The translations under genes and the position numbers were made by a program. Below the pieces are notes generated by a model, which was given only the letters and a program-made list of their open reading frames with translations, was not told where the DNA came from and did no database searches. Positions 47,026 to 56,507 of a DNA stretch of 64,000 nucleotides are shown here, one piece after another; the first letter of the stretch is position 1; each line of letters starts with the position of its first letter. The stretch lies in NCBI GenBank assembly GCA_022361195.1, contig JAKSBJ010000178.1:24919-88918 (forward strand), written 5' to 3'. This DNA is from Flavobacteriales bacterium (lineage in GTDB: Bacteria > Bacteroidota > Bacteroidia > Flavobacteriales_D > Crocinitomicaceae).

Positions 47026-48117
47026 TTGGGAAAGTGGTTGAAACGGATTCTTTTAAGCTTGAATGTTCTTACTTCAATAGCTTTAATAGGGGCTTATCTA
47101 GCCACTCATATTTCGCCTAATGATTTCCCTTTTCTAGCCTTTTTAGGTTTATCATATCCTATTTGGCTTATTTTTTCAGTCATTTTTATCATTATCTGGC
47201 TTTTTATCAAAAGGCGTTATGCGCTTATTCCATTGCTGACAATTGCAGTTGGTTTTAACCATTTGGGAAATTATTTTGCCATTACCATGAATCAACCCAA
47301 AGTGGAGAATCCCATTAAGGTAATGTCCTATAATGTGCATGTCTTTGACTTTTTTGATTTGGATAACCGCATGGATAATCGAAATCGGATTTTTCAGTTT
47401 TTAGAGAAAGAAGATCCGGCGATTGTTTGTTTTCAGGAGTTTTTTCAACACAACGGAGCGACTGATTTTGTGACGCGTGATACAATAACAACCATTTTGG
47501 ACGCACCTTATTATCACGAGCGTTACACGCATGATATGGCTTTTGAACGCTATTTCGGAACGGTGACTTTTTCTAAGTTTCCAATTGTTGATAAAGGAGA
47601 AATAGCTTTTGATAATGACCCCAATAACTTTTGCATTTTCAGTGACATAGACGTCAATGGGCAAATTATCCGGGTTTTTAATGGGCATATTGGTTCCATT
47701 CGCTTCCAGAACAAGGATTATGACTTTTTTGGTGGGGATGGAACTGGGCGTTATGAAGAAGACCGAAAGAAGGGAGGCAGCCGAATTTATGATCGGCTTA
47801 AAGTAGCTTTTGAAAAACGAGCTATTCAGGCTGAGAAAATTGCGATTGAGATTGAAAAATCACCTTATCCGGTTATTTTATGTGGTGATTTGAATGATAC
47901 TCCTGTTTCTTATTGTTACCGTCAGTTTAATAGCTTATTAACAGATGCTTTTACTGAATCTGGAAATGGAATTGGTTCTACCTATATTGGTAAAATGCCT
48001 GCGAACCGAATTGATTATATTTTCCATAGCGAGGACTTATTGAGTACAGGTTTTATTACCCATCCCGTTGATTTTTCAGATCACAAGCCAATTTCTTGCC
48101 TGGTGGGAATGGAGTAG
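47026..48117 (+). CDS. Membrane-anchored endonuclease/exonuclease/phosphatase family protein
   Basis: 363 residues. Three N-terminal hydrophobic helices (about 7-25, 32-58, 64-85) precede an EEP catalytic domain: VMSYNVHVFD, AIVCFQEFFQ (catalytic Glu), ILCGDLNDTPVSY (Asp/Asn), IDYIFHS and FSDHKPISC (terminal Asp-His). Members hydrolyse nucleic acids or phospholipid head groups; the membrane anchor favours an envelope substrate. The start is a TTG at 47026, 2 bases after the rhomboid stop; I see no nearby in-frame ATG. Confidence 0.85.
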   Translation: MGKWLKRILLSLNVLTSIALIGAYLATHISPNDFPFLAFLGLSYPIWLIFSVIFIIIWLFIKRRYALIPLLTIAVGFNHLGNYFAITMNQPKVENPIKVMSYNVHVFDFFDLDNRMDNRNRIFQFLEKEDPAIVCFQEFFQHNGATDFVTRDTITTILDAPYYHERYTHDMAFERYFGTVTFSKFPIVDKGEIAFDNDPNNFCIFSDIDVNGQIIRVFNGHIGSIRFQNKDYDFFGGDGTGRYEEDRKKGGSRIYDRLKVAFEKRAIQAEKIAIEIEKSPYPVILCGDLNDTPVSYCYRQFNSLLTDAFTESGNGIGSTYIGKMPANRIDYIFHSEDLLSTGFITHPVDFSDHKPISCLVGME

Positions 48118-48165
48118 AGTACCATTTGGTTTGGGATTAATAGAGAACAAGCTCAAAATGTGAAG

Positions 48166-49626
48166 ATGAGAAAACTATTGACCAGTATATTTCTTTTTGT
48201 CTTGAATTTCACAGTTTACGGAATTCAAGACAATTGGCCTGACTATATTGATAGCGAGGAAAGAGAATTGATAGACTTCCTTTTTTCTGATTATAATGGA
48301 GATCAACCAGGAGCGAGTGTAATGGTAATTAAGGATCAACAAATTGCTTGGAAACATAGTTATGGTTTAGCCAATATTAATGAGGACTTATCCGCTACTG
48401 AATACACAAACTATCGTATAGCTTCGGTTACAAAGCAGTTTACCGCTTTTGCTGTTTTAATGTTGATTCATGAAGGGAAATTGGATTATGAAACAACCCT
48501 AAATCAAATATTTCCAGAATTTCCAGATTATGGATCGACAATTAACATTCATCACTTATTATGTCATCGTTCAGGACTGGTTCACTATGGTCAATTCATA
48601 CAGGAAGGTAGAGAAGAGCAGATTTTGGACCCTGAAATTTTGAAAGGTTTATTAAGTACAGATTCGACGAAATTTGAGCCAGGAAGTAAATATTCATACA
48701 GTAATACAGGCTATGCTGTTTTGGCAATGGTTGTTGAAAAAGTGTCAGGAATGTCTTTTCCAGATTTTATGGAGAAGAAAATTTTTGATCCTCTGGGAAT
48801 GAAAGATGCGATGGTTTATGAGAAAGATCAGTATATTAAAAACAGAGCTTATGGTTATATCGTAACAGATTCGTCCATTACTTTAAAGGATCAAAACCTA
48901 AGTAGTGCGGTGATGGGAGACGGAGGTATTTATTGCTCTGTTGAGGATTATTTTAAGTGGGATCAGGCATTGTACACCGATAAGTTGATTCCGTATAAAA
49001 TGTACGAAGAAGCTTTTTATGCTCAAGAAGCTCAGGGAAGAACATCTGAGGCAGGATATGGTTATGGTTGGAAAATAGCCTATCGAGATAGTTTGAAGAT
49101 TCTTTACCATGGTGGATCTTCGGTAGGTTTTGGAAGTTTTGTTTATCGCATTCCAGAGGAAAATCTGTCAGTTGTTATTTTCACAAATCGTAGTAGAACA
49201 GGATATGGAATTAGTGATGGTGCAAAAGCTTTAGCCAGTATATTTTCAAATTACAAGCTTAAAATGCCTATAGAGGTTGTCATGAGAAGAGAAATTGAGA
49301 AAAATGGGGTAGAAGCAGCCTTGAAGCTCTATCAAGAACAAAAAAATAGTACAGACTACCACTCTTCAAAAGAAGCTCTATTCTATTTGGGCGTAGGCTA
49401 TTTAAATGGGGATAAATATGCCATTGCAACTTCTTTGTTTGAGCAATTAATTGAAGAATATCCAGCTTATTATGGCGGGTATTATGGCTTAGGGTATACC
49501 TATAAGTCAGAAGGAAGGACTGATGAGGCTATTGCCAACTTTAAGAAAGTGACTGAATTAGATTCAAAAGATATAAAACGAATCATCGAAGTTTCTCAAC
49601 AGGAAATTGAAAAGCTATCCAACTGA
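48166..49626 (+). CDS. Secreted serine hydrolase (beta-lactamase/PBP-like) with TPR-like tail
   Basis: 486 residues from ATG 48166; an in-frame GTG lies 6 bases earlier. A signal peptide (LLTSIFLFVLNFTVYG) precedes a class C beta-lactamase/DD-peptidase-type domain: SVTKQFT (SxxK, about residue 88), YSNTGYAVLAM (YxN) and HGGSSVGFGSF (HxG). Residues ~400-486 form TPR-like helical repeats (AIATSLFEQLIEEYPAYYGGYYGLG, excerpt AIATSLFEQLIEE). Likely a periplasmic peptidase or esterase. Confidence 0.87.
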   Translation: MRKLLTSIFLFVLNFTVYGIQDNWPDYIDSEERELIDFLFSDYNGDQPGASVMVIKDQQIAWKHSYGLANINEDLSATEYTNYRIASVTKQFTAFAVLMLIHEGKLDYETTLNQIFPEFPDYGSTINIHHLLCHRSGLVHYGQFIQEGREEQILDPEILKGLLSTDSTKFEPGSKYSYSNTGYAVLAMVVEKVSGMSFPDFMEKKIFDPLGMKDAMVYEKDQYIKNRAYGYIVTDSSITLKDQNLSSAVMGDGGIYCSVEDYFKWDQALYTDKLIPYKMYEEAFYAQEAQGRTSEAGYGYGWKIAYRDSLKILYHGGSSVGFGSFVYRIPEENLSVVIFTNRSRTGYGISDGAKALASIFSNYKLKMPIEVVMRREIEKNGVEAALKLYQEQKNSTDYHSSKEALFYLGVGYLNGDKYAIATSLFEQLIEEYPAYYGGYYGLGYTYKSEGRTDEAIANFKKVTELDSKDIKRIIEVSQQEIEKLSN

Positions 49627-49743
49627 TTTGGATTGATTTCAATCGTTGAACCATTAAAAATTGAACAAAAAATGCACTATCTTTGAAAAAAAAGACAACG
49701 GTTTGAAGTTTCTACCGTCTATTTTTCAAAATAACTCATGAGT

Positions 49744-50130
49744 ATGAAATTCTTGTTTAGCGGACTAATTTTAGTGTTTTCATTTTCGGCCTTCAGTCAG
49801 GCAGATCCTTGTAGTGAAGTTGTAGCTTCACCAGAAGTAAAAGCGACAACTGAAAGTGCAAATACAGTTTTTCAGGAAAATCTTCCAGATAGCTATTCTG
49901 CTGCAACCAATGCTCATGTTGTTTTTAAGGTAATTGTAAACTGTGATGGAGATGTGTCCAAAGTGGTAATGCAAGATGCTGCCATGACCGATGCTGAAGT
50001 TGAACATTTCTCAAGCGTGATTGAAGGAATGGATTGGACTGCTGCTCAAAATGAAGGTGAAAGCGTGAAGTCTCAAATCATGATTTCCTTAAAAATTAAT
50101 CAGGGACAAGCGAGCTGCGCTTTGCATTAA
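49744..50130 (+). CDS. Hypothetical secreted protein with TonB C-domain-like pattern
   Basis: 128 residues from ATG 49744 (another ATG at 49738). A signal peptide ends near FSFSAFS-Q. The body reads ATNAHVVFKVIVNCDGDVSKVV and later MDWTAAQNEGESVKSQIMISLKIN, a pattern like the TonB C-terminal fold (V-x-V-x-x-x-G-x-V ... W-x-P/A-A-x-x-x-G-x-x-V). Two cysteines frame it. No function can be given. Its stop codon overlaps that of the converging gene (shared TTAA at 50127-50130). Confidence 0.65.
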   Translation: MKFLFSGLILVFSFSAFSQADPCSEVVASPEVKATTESANTVFQENLPDSYSAATNAHVVFKVIVNCDGDVSKVVMQDAAMTDAEVEHFSSVIEGMDWTAAQNEGESVKSQIMISLKINQGQASCALH

Positions 50131-50810
50131 TGAGTTGGAATTAAAGTTCCATTCATCCACCTCTTCAAATTTTTATCGTCCAGGAAAGTTCCGACATAAT
50201 AGACGTTACTAACGTCTAAAGCTTGACTATTTTCTGCCGTTTCCTTTACTGGTCCTTCGTAATCAAAGTAATTGGAGTGTACAAACCATAGTTGATCATT
50301 TCGACTAAGTAACATACCAACATGCGAATCTAAACCAACAATATAGAGATTGTCTTCCTTTTGTTTTAATTCGGCAATCATTCTGCTTTTGTTCGTGTAT
50401 TTGCTAATATCAGTACAGGTTGTTTCTATAATTCCTTTAGAGGCCATCTGAGCCAGTTTAAAACGATTCCAATTGAATCCCATATGCTTTAAAGGCGTGG
50501 AAACAAAATAACCACAGGCAATTAACTTTCCTTTTCCCGGAACATTGGTGTGTCCGTTAAAATCCCATTCGGTTCCGACCCAATGTGGAAATACATAATG
50601 TTCATACTGGTTTAGAAAGTATTGTCTACAAGAATCCATTTCTATTTCTTCCTTTTCAAGCAGAGTACCCAGTTTTTTTCGTTCCGCATTAATTCGTTCA
50701 ATGACTTCCTCATAACTCTCAGATGGCTTTTTGACCCTTCTTTCAGTTAAACTATTTGCATAAAAAGCTGTGGAGGAGGAGAGAAGAATAAAAAATAAGA
50801 TGGACTTCAT
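50127..50810 (-). CDS. Hypothetical secreted protein with amidase/NlpC-like features
   Basis: 227 residues from ATG at 50808-50810, giving a signal peptide (SILFFILLSSSTAFYA); the frame is open to 50849. LIACGYFVSTPLKHMGFNW contains a Cys and a helix like the catalytic Cys of NlpC/P60 folds, and IVGLDSHVGMLLSR plus WFVHSNYFDYEG would supply the later His. The order Cys...His fits a papain-like amidase, but I do not recognise the exact family, so this is a structural guess. Confidence 0.6.
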   Translation of the reverse strand: MKSILFFILLSSSTAFYANSLTERRVKKPSESYEEVIERINAERKKLGTLLEKEEIEMDSCRQYFLNQYEHYVFPHWVGTEWDFNGHTNVPGKGKLIACGYFVSTPLKHMGFNWNRFKLAQMASKGIIETTCTDISKYTNKSRMIAELKQKEDNLYIVGLDSHVGMLLSRNDQLWFVHSNYFDYEGPVKETAENSQALDVSNVYYVGTFLDDKNLKRWMNGTLIPTH

Positions 50811-50860
50811 AGTGAGATGCTTTATATAATTTAATACACTCACCATCAAAAGGTAACAAA

Positions 50861-50890
50861 AAAAGGGTGGAGATTAATCTCCACCCTTTT
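50861..50890 (-). terminator. 30-base perfect palindromic terminator
   Basis: AAAAGGGTGGAGATT at 50861-50875 is exactly mirrored by AATCTCCACCCTTTT at 50876-50890. On the minus strand a T run continues beyond, so it ends transcription of the lipoprotein gene upstream at 50910. Confidence 0.9.
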
Positions 50891-50909
50891 CAATTATCTT
50901 TAAAACTAT

Positions 50910-51677
50910 TTAGTACAAAATGTTAATGTCAGGAGCAGCTACCTCTTCTTTTCCAGAAGAAATAGTAATTGCAATTTGTTCCTGTGTATTAAACCCGGTT
51001 TCAGGATCTATTGAAACACAATAAATTGTGTAGTTCCCTTTTTTCAATCCAGCAAATTGGTATTTTCCATCACCTCCTGTACGAATAACGTCTCCGTAAA
51101 CTTCCTGCTCTCCATAAACGATATATACTTTCTCATCAACGGCATTTTCAACTTCTGCAACACTAGCAGTCCTACCGTCTTCTTTAACGTTAATATCAAA
51201 CTTACTGGTCCCTTTATCAGAATCAATTACATACCCCGCTATTTTATTTGAAATCGTTAATAAATCGCCATTTCTGTGAACCGAAAAGTCAACTCCTGCT
51301 TGAGTAACAATTGCATTTTCAGTTTGTGATGCCAATTCAAGATTTGTATCAAAGTTATCATAGGTTACTTCAATTCCTTCTCTTCCTGACAATCCAGGAT
51401 CACCTGAAGTTCCTGCTCCTGTATTGGTGTAATACACATAGTATTGCGTTGCACCTGCCGGGGCATTCAAAAGGAAGTAATCGGTATGTTGTACCTGTAC
51501 TTCGGCATCAATAACCGGTTTTATAATGGTTACTTCAATGATTTCATTTTTAGCAATAGCTTGATTTTGCTTTGTCACCGTTCCGGTTATTGTTGCCTTT
51601 CCTCCAGGTCCTTCACCTTTAGAGCAAGCAGCAAGTAATAACACTCCGAGACAGCACGAAATGATTCTGGTATACAT
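50910..51677 (-). CDS. Lipoprotein with carboxypeptidase-regulatory-like domains
   Basis: 255 residues. The lipobox LLLAAC gives lipidation at Cys18. KATITGTVTKQNQAIAK begins a beta-sandwich domain, and GGDGKYQFAGLKKGNYTIY near residue 215 is a transthyretin-like/carboxypeptidase-regulatory motif, common in Bacteroidota outer-membrane and secreted proteins. It is probably a surface or periplasmic adhesion-type structure. It ends at a perfect palindromic terminator. Confidence 0.72.
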   Translation of the reverse strand: MYTRIISCCLGVLLLAACSKGEGPGGKATITGTVTKQNQAIAKNEIIEVTIIKPVIDAEVQVQHTDYFLLNAPAGATQYYVYYTNTGAGTSGDPGLSGREGIEVTYDNFDTNLELASQTENAIVTQAGVDFSVHRNGDLLTISNKIAGYVIDSDKGTSKFDINVKEDGRTASVAEVENAVDEKVYIVYGEQEVYGDVIRTGGDGKYQFAGLKKGNYTIYCVSIDPETGFNTQEQIAITISSGKEEVAAPDINILY

Positions 51678-51721
51678 AGTTTTTAGTGGTGTTTAATGGT
51701 GTAAACCAAAATTAACACTTT

Positions 51722-53884
51722 TTATTTAACCAGATTCATTTCATCCAGGAGATGAGAAGCACCTGCAAATTTGTCTACAATGAATAAAACGTAACGAATA
51801 TCAACACTAATTGTTCTTACGTATTCATCTTGCCAAAATAAGTCAGATGTCATTGACTCCCAGTTTCCGTCAAATGCACATCCTACTAATTCACCATTTC
51901 CATTAATTACAGGACTTCCTGAGTTACCTCCAGTAATATCTGTATTATGAAGGAAGCAAACCGTTAGCTTACCATCTTTGTCAGCATATTGCCCGTAATC
52001 TTTGTTCTTAAGCAATGTTCTGAGTTTTTCAGGTACGTCAAACTCTTCATCTCCAGCTTTGTACTTGTCCAAAATTTGATGTCCATAAGTAAAGTTCTCA
52101 AATGGCTTTCCTTCCCAACTATCGTAACTTTTAACACTTCCGTAAGTAAGTCGCATAGTAAAGTTTGCGTCTGGATAAAAGCTTTTTGTAGGCTCCTTTT
52201 TCTGAATAATTTGCATGTATAACTTTCTCAACTCTTCAGCTCGTTTGTCACGTAAGCTTTGTTTGTACTGAAGTTTTTGAAAAAGCATGTCAATCACACT
52301 ATTCATATAAATCATTCCAGGATCTTTTTGAAGCTTTTTAAGCGATGGCTTCTTCAAAAATTTAGTCAATCGTCCCTGATCAGTTAAGACCGATTTTGTA
52401 AAGACCATTTCACTGAATTTAGCACTTGATCCTTTTGCTTTTTTAGTGTAATAATCCGAACTGAATAACGAAAGTTGTCTTTCCTCTGAAAGTCCTGATT
52501 TAAGCATGTCCAACATTGACGTAAGGATGTTTTGATCAATTGTCGTATTGTATTCTTCAAAACTATGCTCTGCTTCAGCTGCAATAGATTCACACAAAGC
52601 ATCTATATCTTCTTGTGAACCATTGTCTAACATACTTTGTAAACGCCAAAGTTGGAATCCAGTTCCAATAAACTGAGGAGCAAAGGCGGCTACGTTGATG
52701 TAGGCCATATCTTTAGACAAAGTAGGATCATCTGAATATACTTTTTCCATATCGGCTAGTAAGTTCCCGTACTTTGATTTTAGATCAGAATCCGCATCAA
52801 TCCACTTTTGTAAGTTACTTTCAAAACCTTCTTTTGTTTTTAAAAGGTTAAACTTCTTTAAGCCACGTAACTGACCTTTGAAATATTTGTAAGTATTTGC
52901 CAAAGAAGCATAGTTAGAAGCATTGTCAATTTTTACTTGCTCAGACTTGTCCATTTCAGCTTTCATAATCTCCAAACGCTTCTTTAGGACTTCTACATAA
53001 ATAGGAGCTTCATTTTCCTGAAGGTTTTTAAGTTCAAAAGATGTCAGGTAACGATCTGTACTCCCAGGATATCCCATGATCATGGTAAAATCTCCAGGGT
53101 TTAATCCCTGTAAAGAAATAGGGAGGGAGTGTTTAGGTTTGAAAGGAACATTACTTTCACTGTAATCAGCAGGCTCGTTGTTGGCATCTGCATAAATTCT
53201 AAACATTGAAAAATCTCCAGTATGTCGAGGCCACATCCAGTTATCAGTATCTCCTCCAAATTTCCCGACAGAAGAAGGTGGAGTACCAACTAAACGAATG
53301 TCGCGATATACTTTGTAGATGAATAAGTAATAAGCATTTCCATCAAACATTTCCTTAACAGATACTGAATAGGCTCCATTACTTGAATTTTCTTCCTGAA
53401 TTTTTCGTTTTTCTTCTTCAATAACAACTGATCGCTCACTAGCGCTTGCTGCATCGGCTTTCGTCAAAATTCTATCAGTAACATCTTCCATTCGCTCCAA
53501 AAAGGAAACAGTTAAGCCTTCGGCTGGAAGTTCTGTTCTGTTGTTTGCTGCCCAAAAACCATCTCGTAAATAGTTATTCTCTTCACTACTTAAAGTAGCA
53601 ATGGCATCATAACCACAATGGTGATTGGTTAAGATTAATCCTTGATCAGAAATAACTTCGGCAGTACAAAAACCACCTAACTGAACGATGGCATCTTTGA
53701 TGCTGGAATTATTAACGCTGTAAATCTGTTCGGGAGTAAGTTTACACCCTAAACGTTTCATTTCTTCGTAGTTGTAATCTTTAATGAGTAGTGGAAGCCA
53801 CATTCCTTCGTCAGGAGGCATACTTCCGGCCCATTTCGGTAAACTGAATAATAGGATTAGGGATAAAATCTTAATTTTCTTCAT
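51722..53884 (-). CDS. S46 family dipeptidyl peptidase, DPP7-type
   Basis: 720 residues, the usual S46 length, with signal peptide. Catalytic His is in LTNHHCGY (His89), Asp in MWPRHTGDFSMF (about 225), and Ser in GNSGSPVING near residue 650. The specificity position in the AFDGNWES segment is Gly; DPP11, which prefers acidic residues, has Arg there (FDRVWE). So this enzyme should favour hydrophobic residues like DPP7. It releases dipeptides from peptides in the periplasm for uptake. Confidence 0.92.
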   Translation of the reverse strand: MKKIKILSLILLFSLPKWAGSMPPDEGMWLPLLIKDYNYEEMKRLGCKLTPEQIYSVNNSSIKDAIVQLGGFCTAEVISDQGLILTNHHCGYDAIATLSSEENNYLRDGFWAANNRTELPAEGLTVSFLERMEDVTDRILTKADAASASERSVVIEEEKRKIQEENSSNGAYSVSVKEMFDGNAYYLFIYKVYRDIRLVGTPPSSVGKFGGDTDNWMWPRHTGDFSMFRIYADANNEPADYSESNVPFKPKHSLPISLQGLNPGDFTMIMGYPGSTDRYLTSFELKNLQENEAPIYVEVLKKRLEIMKAEMDKSEQVKIDNASNYASLANTYKYFKGQLRGLKKFNLLKTKEGFESNLQKWIDADSDLKSKYGNLLADMEKVYSDDPTLSKDMAYINVAAFAPQFIGTGFQLWRLQSMLDNGSQEDIDALCESIAAEAEHSFEEYNTTIDQNILTSMLDMLKSGLSEERQLSLFSSDYYTKKAKGSSAKFSEMVFTKSVLTDQGRLTKFLKKPSLKKLQKDPGMIYMNSVIDMLFQKLQYKQSLRDKRAEELRKLYMQIIQKKEPTKSFYPDANFTMRLTYGSVKSYDSWEGKPFENFTYGHQILDKYKAGDEEFDVPEKLRTLLKNKDYGQYADKDGKLTVCFLHNTDITGGNSGSPVINGNGELVGCAFDGNWESMTSDLFWQDEYVRTISVDIRYVLFIVDKFAGASHLLDEMNLVK

Positions 53885-53987
53885 TTTTTGTCTTTAGTTT
53901 ATAATGCAAATTTAGGAATTAATAATGCGGAATTTTAAAAGCTTTTACAGGCGGTGAAATGACCGTTTTATTTGTCAGATGAGTGGA

Positions 53988-56456
53988 TTAAAACTTAAAA
54001 GTGTATTGAAAAACCACTGATCGCATAGGCTCAATTTTCAAAGGTCGCAATGAATAGGTTCTGTTCATTAGGTTTTTCACGACGACTGAAATTTTATGCT
54101 TGAGTTGATTACCATACTCATAAGAAGCACGTAAGTCCATGATTAAATTACCGTTGTTATTTTCATTGTAAAAATCTTCAAAAAGAACGGCTTGTAGGGT
54201 TCCACCGCTAAGAACTGTAACATTTTCAAAATCGATGATAGCGCGGTCTAAATTTTCCATTTTACTGAAGTATTTAGCAGTATATCCAACTGAAAAACCA
54301 CGGTACGATAATTCTACATCGGCCTTAAAAGTATGCTTGAAACGGTATTTTAACACATTGGTTGTGGTATCATAACTTGTTTTTCGGAAGCTGAATTCTC
54401 CTGGGTTGGCAAAATTGAAATCTTCGGCAAAAACCAAATCAGGTTCCAGAGTGATGGGATTGATATAGTTGTATCCCAACATATGTGTGAATTTGAAGTG
54501 TTTTCCAATTTTTCCTCCTCCGTTTAGGGTGATGTCAAAACCGGAGACTTCTGATTTTCCGGTATTGAGGAATTTAAATCCGGCAATTGGTTCGTTTCCA
54601 GAAAAATCAGGACTTGGATCCCAGAAACCAAAGAGGTATTCGATGGTATTTTCATAACGCTGTAAAAAGGCGGCAACATCAATTTGGCCGAGGTATTTAC
54701 GAATTTTAAATCCTTGATTAACTCCCACTTCTGCATTCCAACTTCTTTCAGGTTTTAGTTCTGGATTGGCGTAAACTCCAAACGATCCAACGGCTGTACT
54801 GATGTAACGTTCAGTAATTGTAGGAAAACGGAATCCTTGACCATAGGAGGCTCTAAGGAATGTAGCTTGAGAGAGTTTTAAATTAACTCCCGAACGGAAA
54901 ATGGGATTCCAGGCTGTTAGGGTATCGTTGAGACGAAAATACTCCGCTCTTGCTCCCAAAGAGAAATTCAGAACTTTAAAGAAATCTTTCTGAATTTCTG
55001 CATAACCTGATAGGTTAAAGAGTTGATTGGTTGAATCACCTCCGCCTGAATAAATTTGAGCATAAGAATCGTTAAACTGTGAAGAAACTCCACCAATAAA
55101 ATCAAATGATTTGTCTTTGAGAAAGTTGAATTCTTTTTTAAACTGATAATCGGCATAATAAACACGTGACAGGTTGGATTGATTTCCACTCATATCATTG
55201 TCAGTATAAAGAAAACGGGTTCTTAGACTGTGTTTTACGCCTACTTTTGAATAGAATTCAATATATGGATCCAGGTTGAAGATGGTTTGATTTTGAAGCA
55301 AAACAGCTCCTGGATATCCACGATAAATTCCTGAACTGTCATCGAGCCAGGCTAATACCAAATTGGTCTTGTGATACATGAAGTTTCCATTTAAACCATA
55401 CTGCAAACCTTTAAAGCGCTTTGATCGATGACGTAAATTAAAGTTTAAACGCATCTTTTGTTGCTCCATCTGCTTATCGGTAAAGTCTTCTGAGATAGTG
55501 TCCACAACTTCTGGACCTTTTATTGGAGCACCAATATAACCATGATCCCAATTGAAGTTTCCTCCAATAACTAAGTCGAGGTTCTTTTTAATGATTCGAC
55601 TATGCAGAAAATTTACACCATGAATAAAAGCGTAAGATCGGTAGGCAGGAACGGTTGTGGTGTCATTATTTCCCCACCATTTAGCTGAATCATTTTCGGG
55701 AGCAGAGTAGTAGCCCGAATAAACATTGATTTTAGTTTGAGGTTTTGCCTTTGGATAAGAAGTACGGATGTGAATAACTCCACTTAGCGCTGAAGAACCT
55801 GAAAGAACTGAAGAAGCTCCTTTGGTAACCTCAATTTGTTCGATATTTTCTACGGGTACAAATCCCCATTCTGGACGCCCGGCATCACCTGATAAAATAG
55901 GCATGTCATCAACCAAAACTGCAACTTTACTACCTACTCCAAAGGTAAAGCCGCTACCTCCTCTAATTTGAGGTTCACCATCCATGATATTTAAGCCCGG
56001 AGTTTGATCCAGAATACTCTCTATGCTTCGCGTATTTTTGTTTTCAATTAAAGCGGGTTTAATCACCTCCATAGAGTAGGTGAGTTCTTCCACTTTTTGA
56101 TCAAATTTCCCTACAGTTACATCCACTGTATTGAGTGTACGCTCTTTCATGGCGACATTTAAAACCAAGTTTTGTCCTTTACCTAATGAAATATTAAAGG
56201 TATCATTCTCCATTCCAGTCGACTTAAAAATCAAGGTATGATTTCCCTCTGGTAGGTCTAACTTGTAATTACCTGAAATGTCTGAAGCTGCTCCAATCGA
56301 AAAGTCTGACTTTAAAAAAATGTACGCTCCAATAATAGGAACTCCAGAAAGTGAATCACTGATCGTTCCTGAAACTCTTGCCTGAGCATGAGTAAGGGTC
56401 CAACAAAATGAAAGCAACAGGGTTAAAAAAAGCGTTCGCATGGGCTTATAAAACAA
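53988..56456 (-). CDS. TonB-dependent receptor
   Basis: 822 residues; start at 56456, or ATG 56441 (MRTLFLTLLLSFCWTLTHAQ) which fits the signal peptide better. A carboxypeptidase-like N-domain (ARVSGTISDSLSGVPIIGAY) precedes the plug (LIENKNTRSIESILDQTPG, RGGSGFTFGVGSKVAVLVDD, VENIEQIEVTKGASSVLSGS) and a 22-strand-type barrel ending VVFQYTFKF with terminal Phe. It imports a ligand through the outer membrane using TonB. The adjacent secreted protein may bind the same, unknown, ligand. Confidence 0.93.
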   Translation of the reverse strand: MFYKPMRTLFLTLLLSFCWTLTHAQARVSGTISDSLSGVPIIGAYIFLKSDFSIGAASDISGNYKLDLPEGNHTLIFKSTGMENDTFNISLGKGQNLVLNVAMKERTLNTVDVTVGKFDQKVEELTYSMEVIKPALIENKNTRSIESILDQTPGLNIMDGEPQIRGGSGFTFGVGSKVAVLVDDMPILSGDAGRPEWGFVPVENIEQIEVTKGASSVLSGSSALSGVIHIRTSYPKAKPQTKINVYSGYYSAPENDSAKWWGNNDTTTVPAYRSYAFIHGVNFLHSRIIKKNLDLVIGGNFNWDHGYIGAPIKGPEVVDTISEDFTDKQMEQQKMRLNFNLRHRSKRFKGLQYGLNGNFMYHKTNLVLAWLDDSSGIYRGYPGAVLLQNQTIFNLDPYIEFYSKVGVKHSLRTRFLYTDNDMSGNQSNLSRVYYADYQFKKEFNFLKDKSFDFIGGVSSQFNDSYAQIYSGGGDSTNQLFNLSGYAEIQKDFFKVLNFSLGARAEYFRLNDTLTAWNPIFRSGVNLKLSQATFLRASYGQGFRFPTITERYISTAVGSFGVYANPELKPERSWNAEVGVNQGFKIRKYLGQIDVAAFLQRYENTIEYLFGFWDPSPDFSGNEPIAGFKFLNTGKSEVSGFDITLNGGGKIGKHFKFTHMLGYNYINPITLEPDLVFAEDFNFANPGEFSFRKTSYDTTTNVLKYRFKHTFKADVELSYRGFSVGYTAKYFSKMENLDRAIIDFENVTVLSGGTLQAVLFEDFYNENNNGNLIMDLRASYEYGNQLKHKISVVVKNLMNRTYSLRPLKIEPMRSVVFQYTFKF

Positions 56457-56460
56457 GTGA

Positions 56461-56480
56461 TCCGCTCTTAAATAAGCGGA
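56461..56480 (-). promoter_or_regulatory. Small hairpin before TonB receptor start
   Basis: TCCGCT (56461-56466) and AGCGGA (56475-56480) pair around an 8-base loop, immediately upstream of the receptor start on the minus strand and 27 bases after the PCMD gene. It lacks a T run; it may tune expression of the two genes of the operon. Confidence 0.4.
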
Positions 56481-56507
56481 CCACTGAAATAAAGTAATTT
56501 GAAATGT

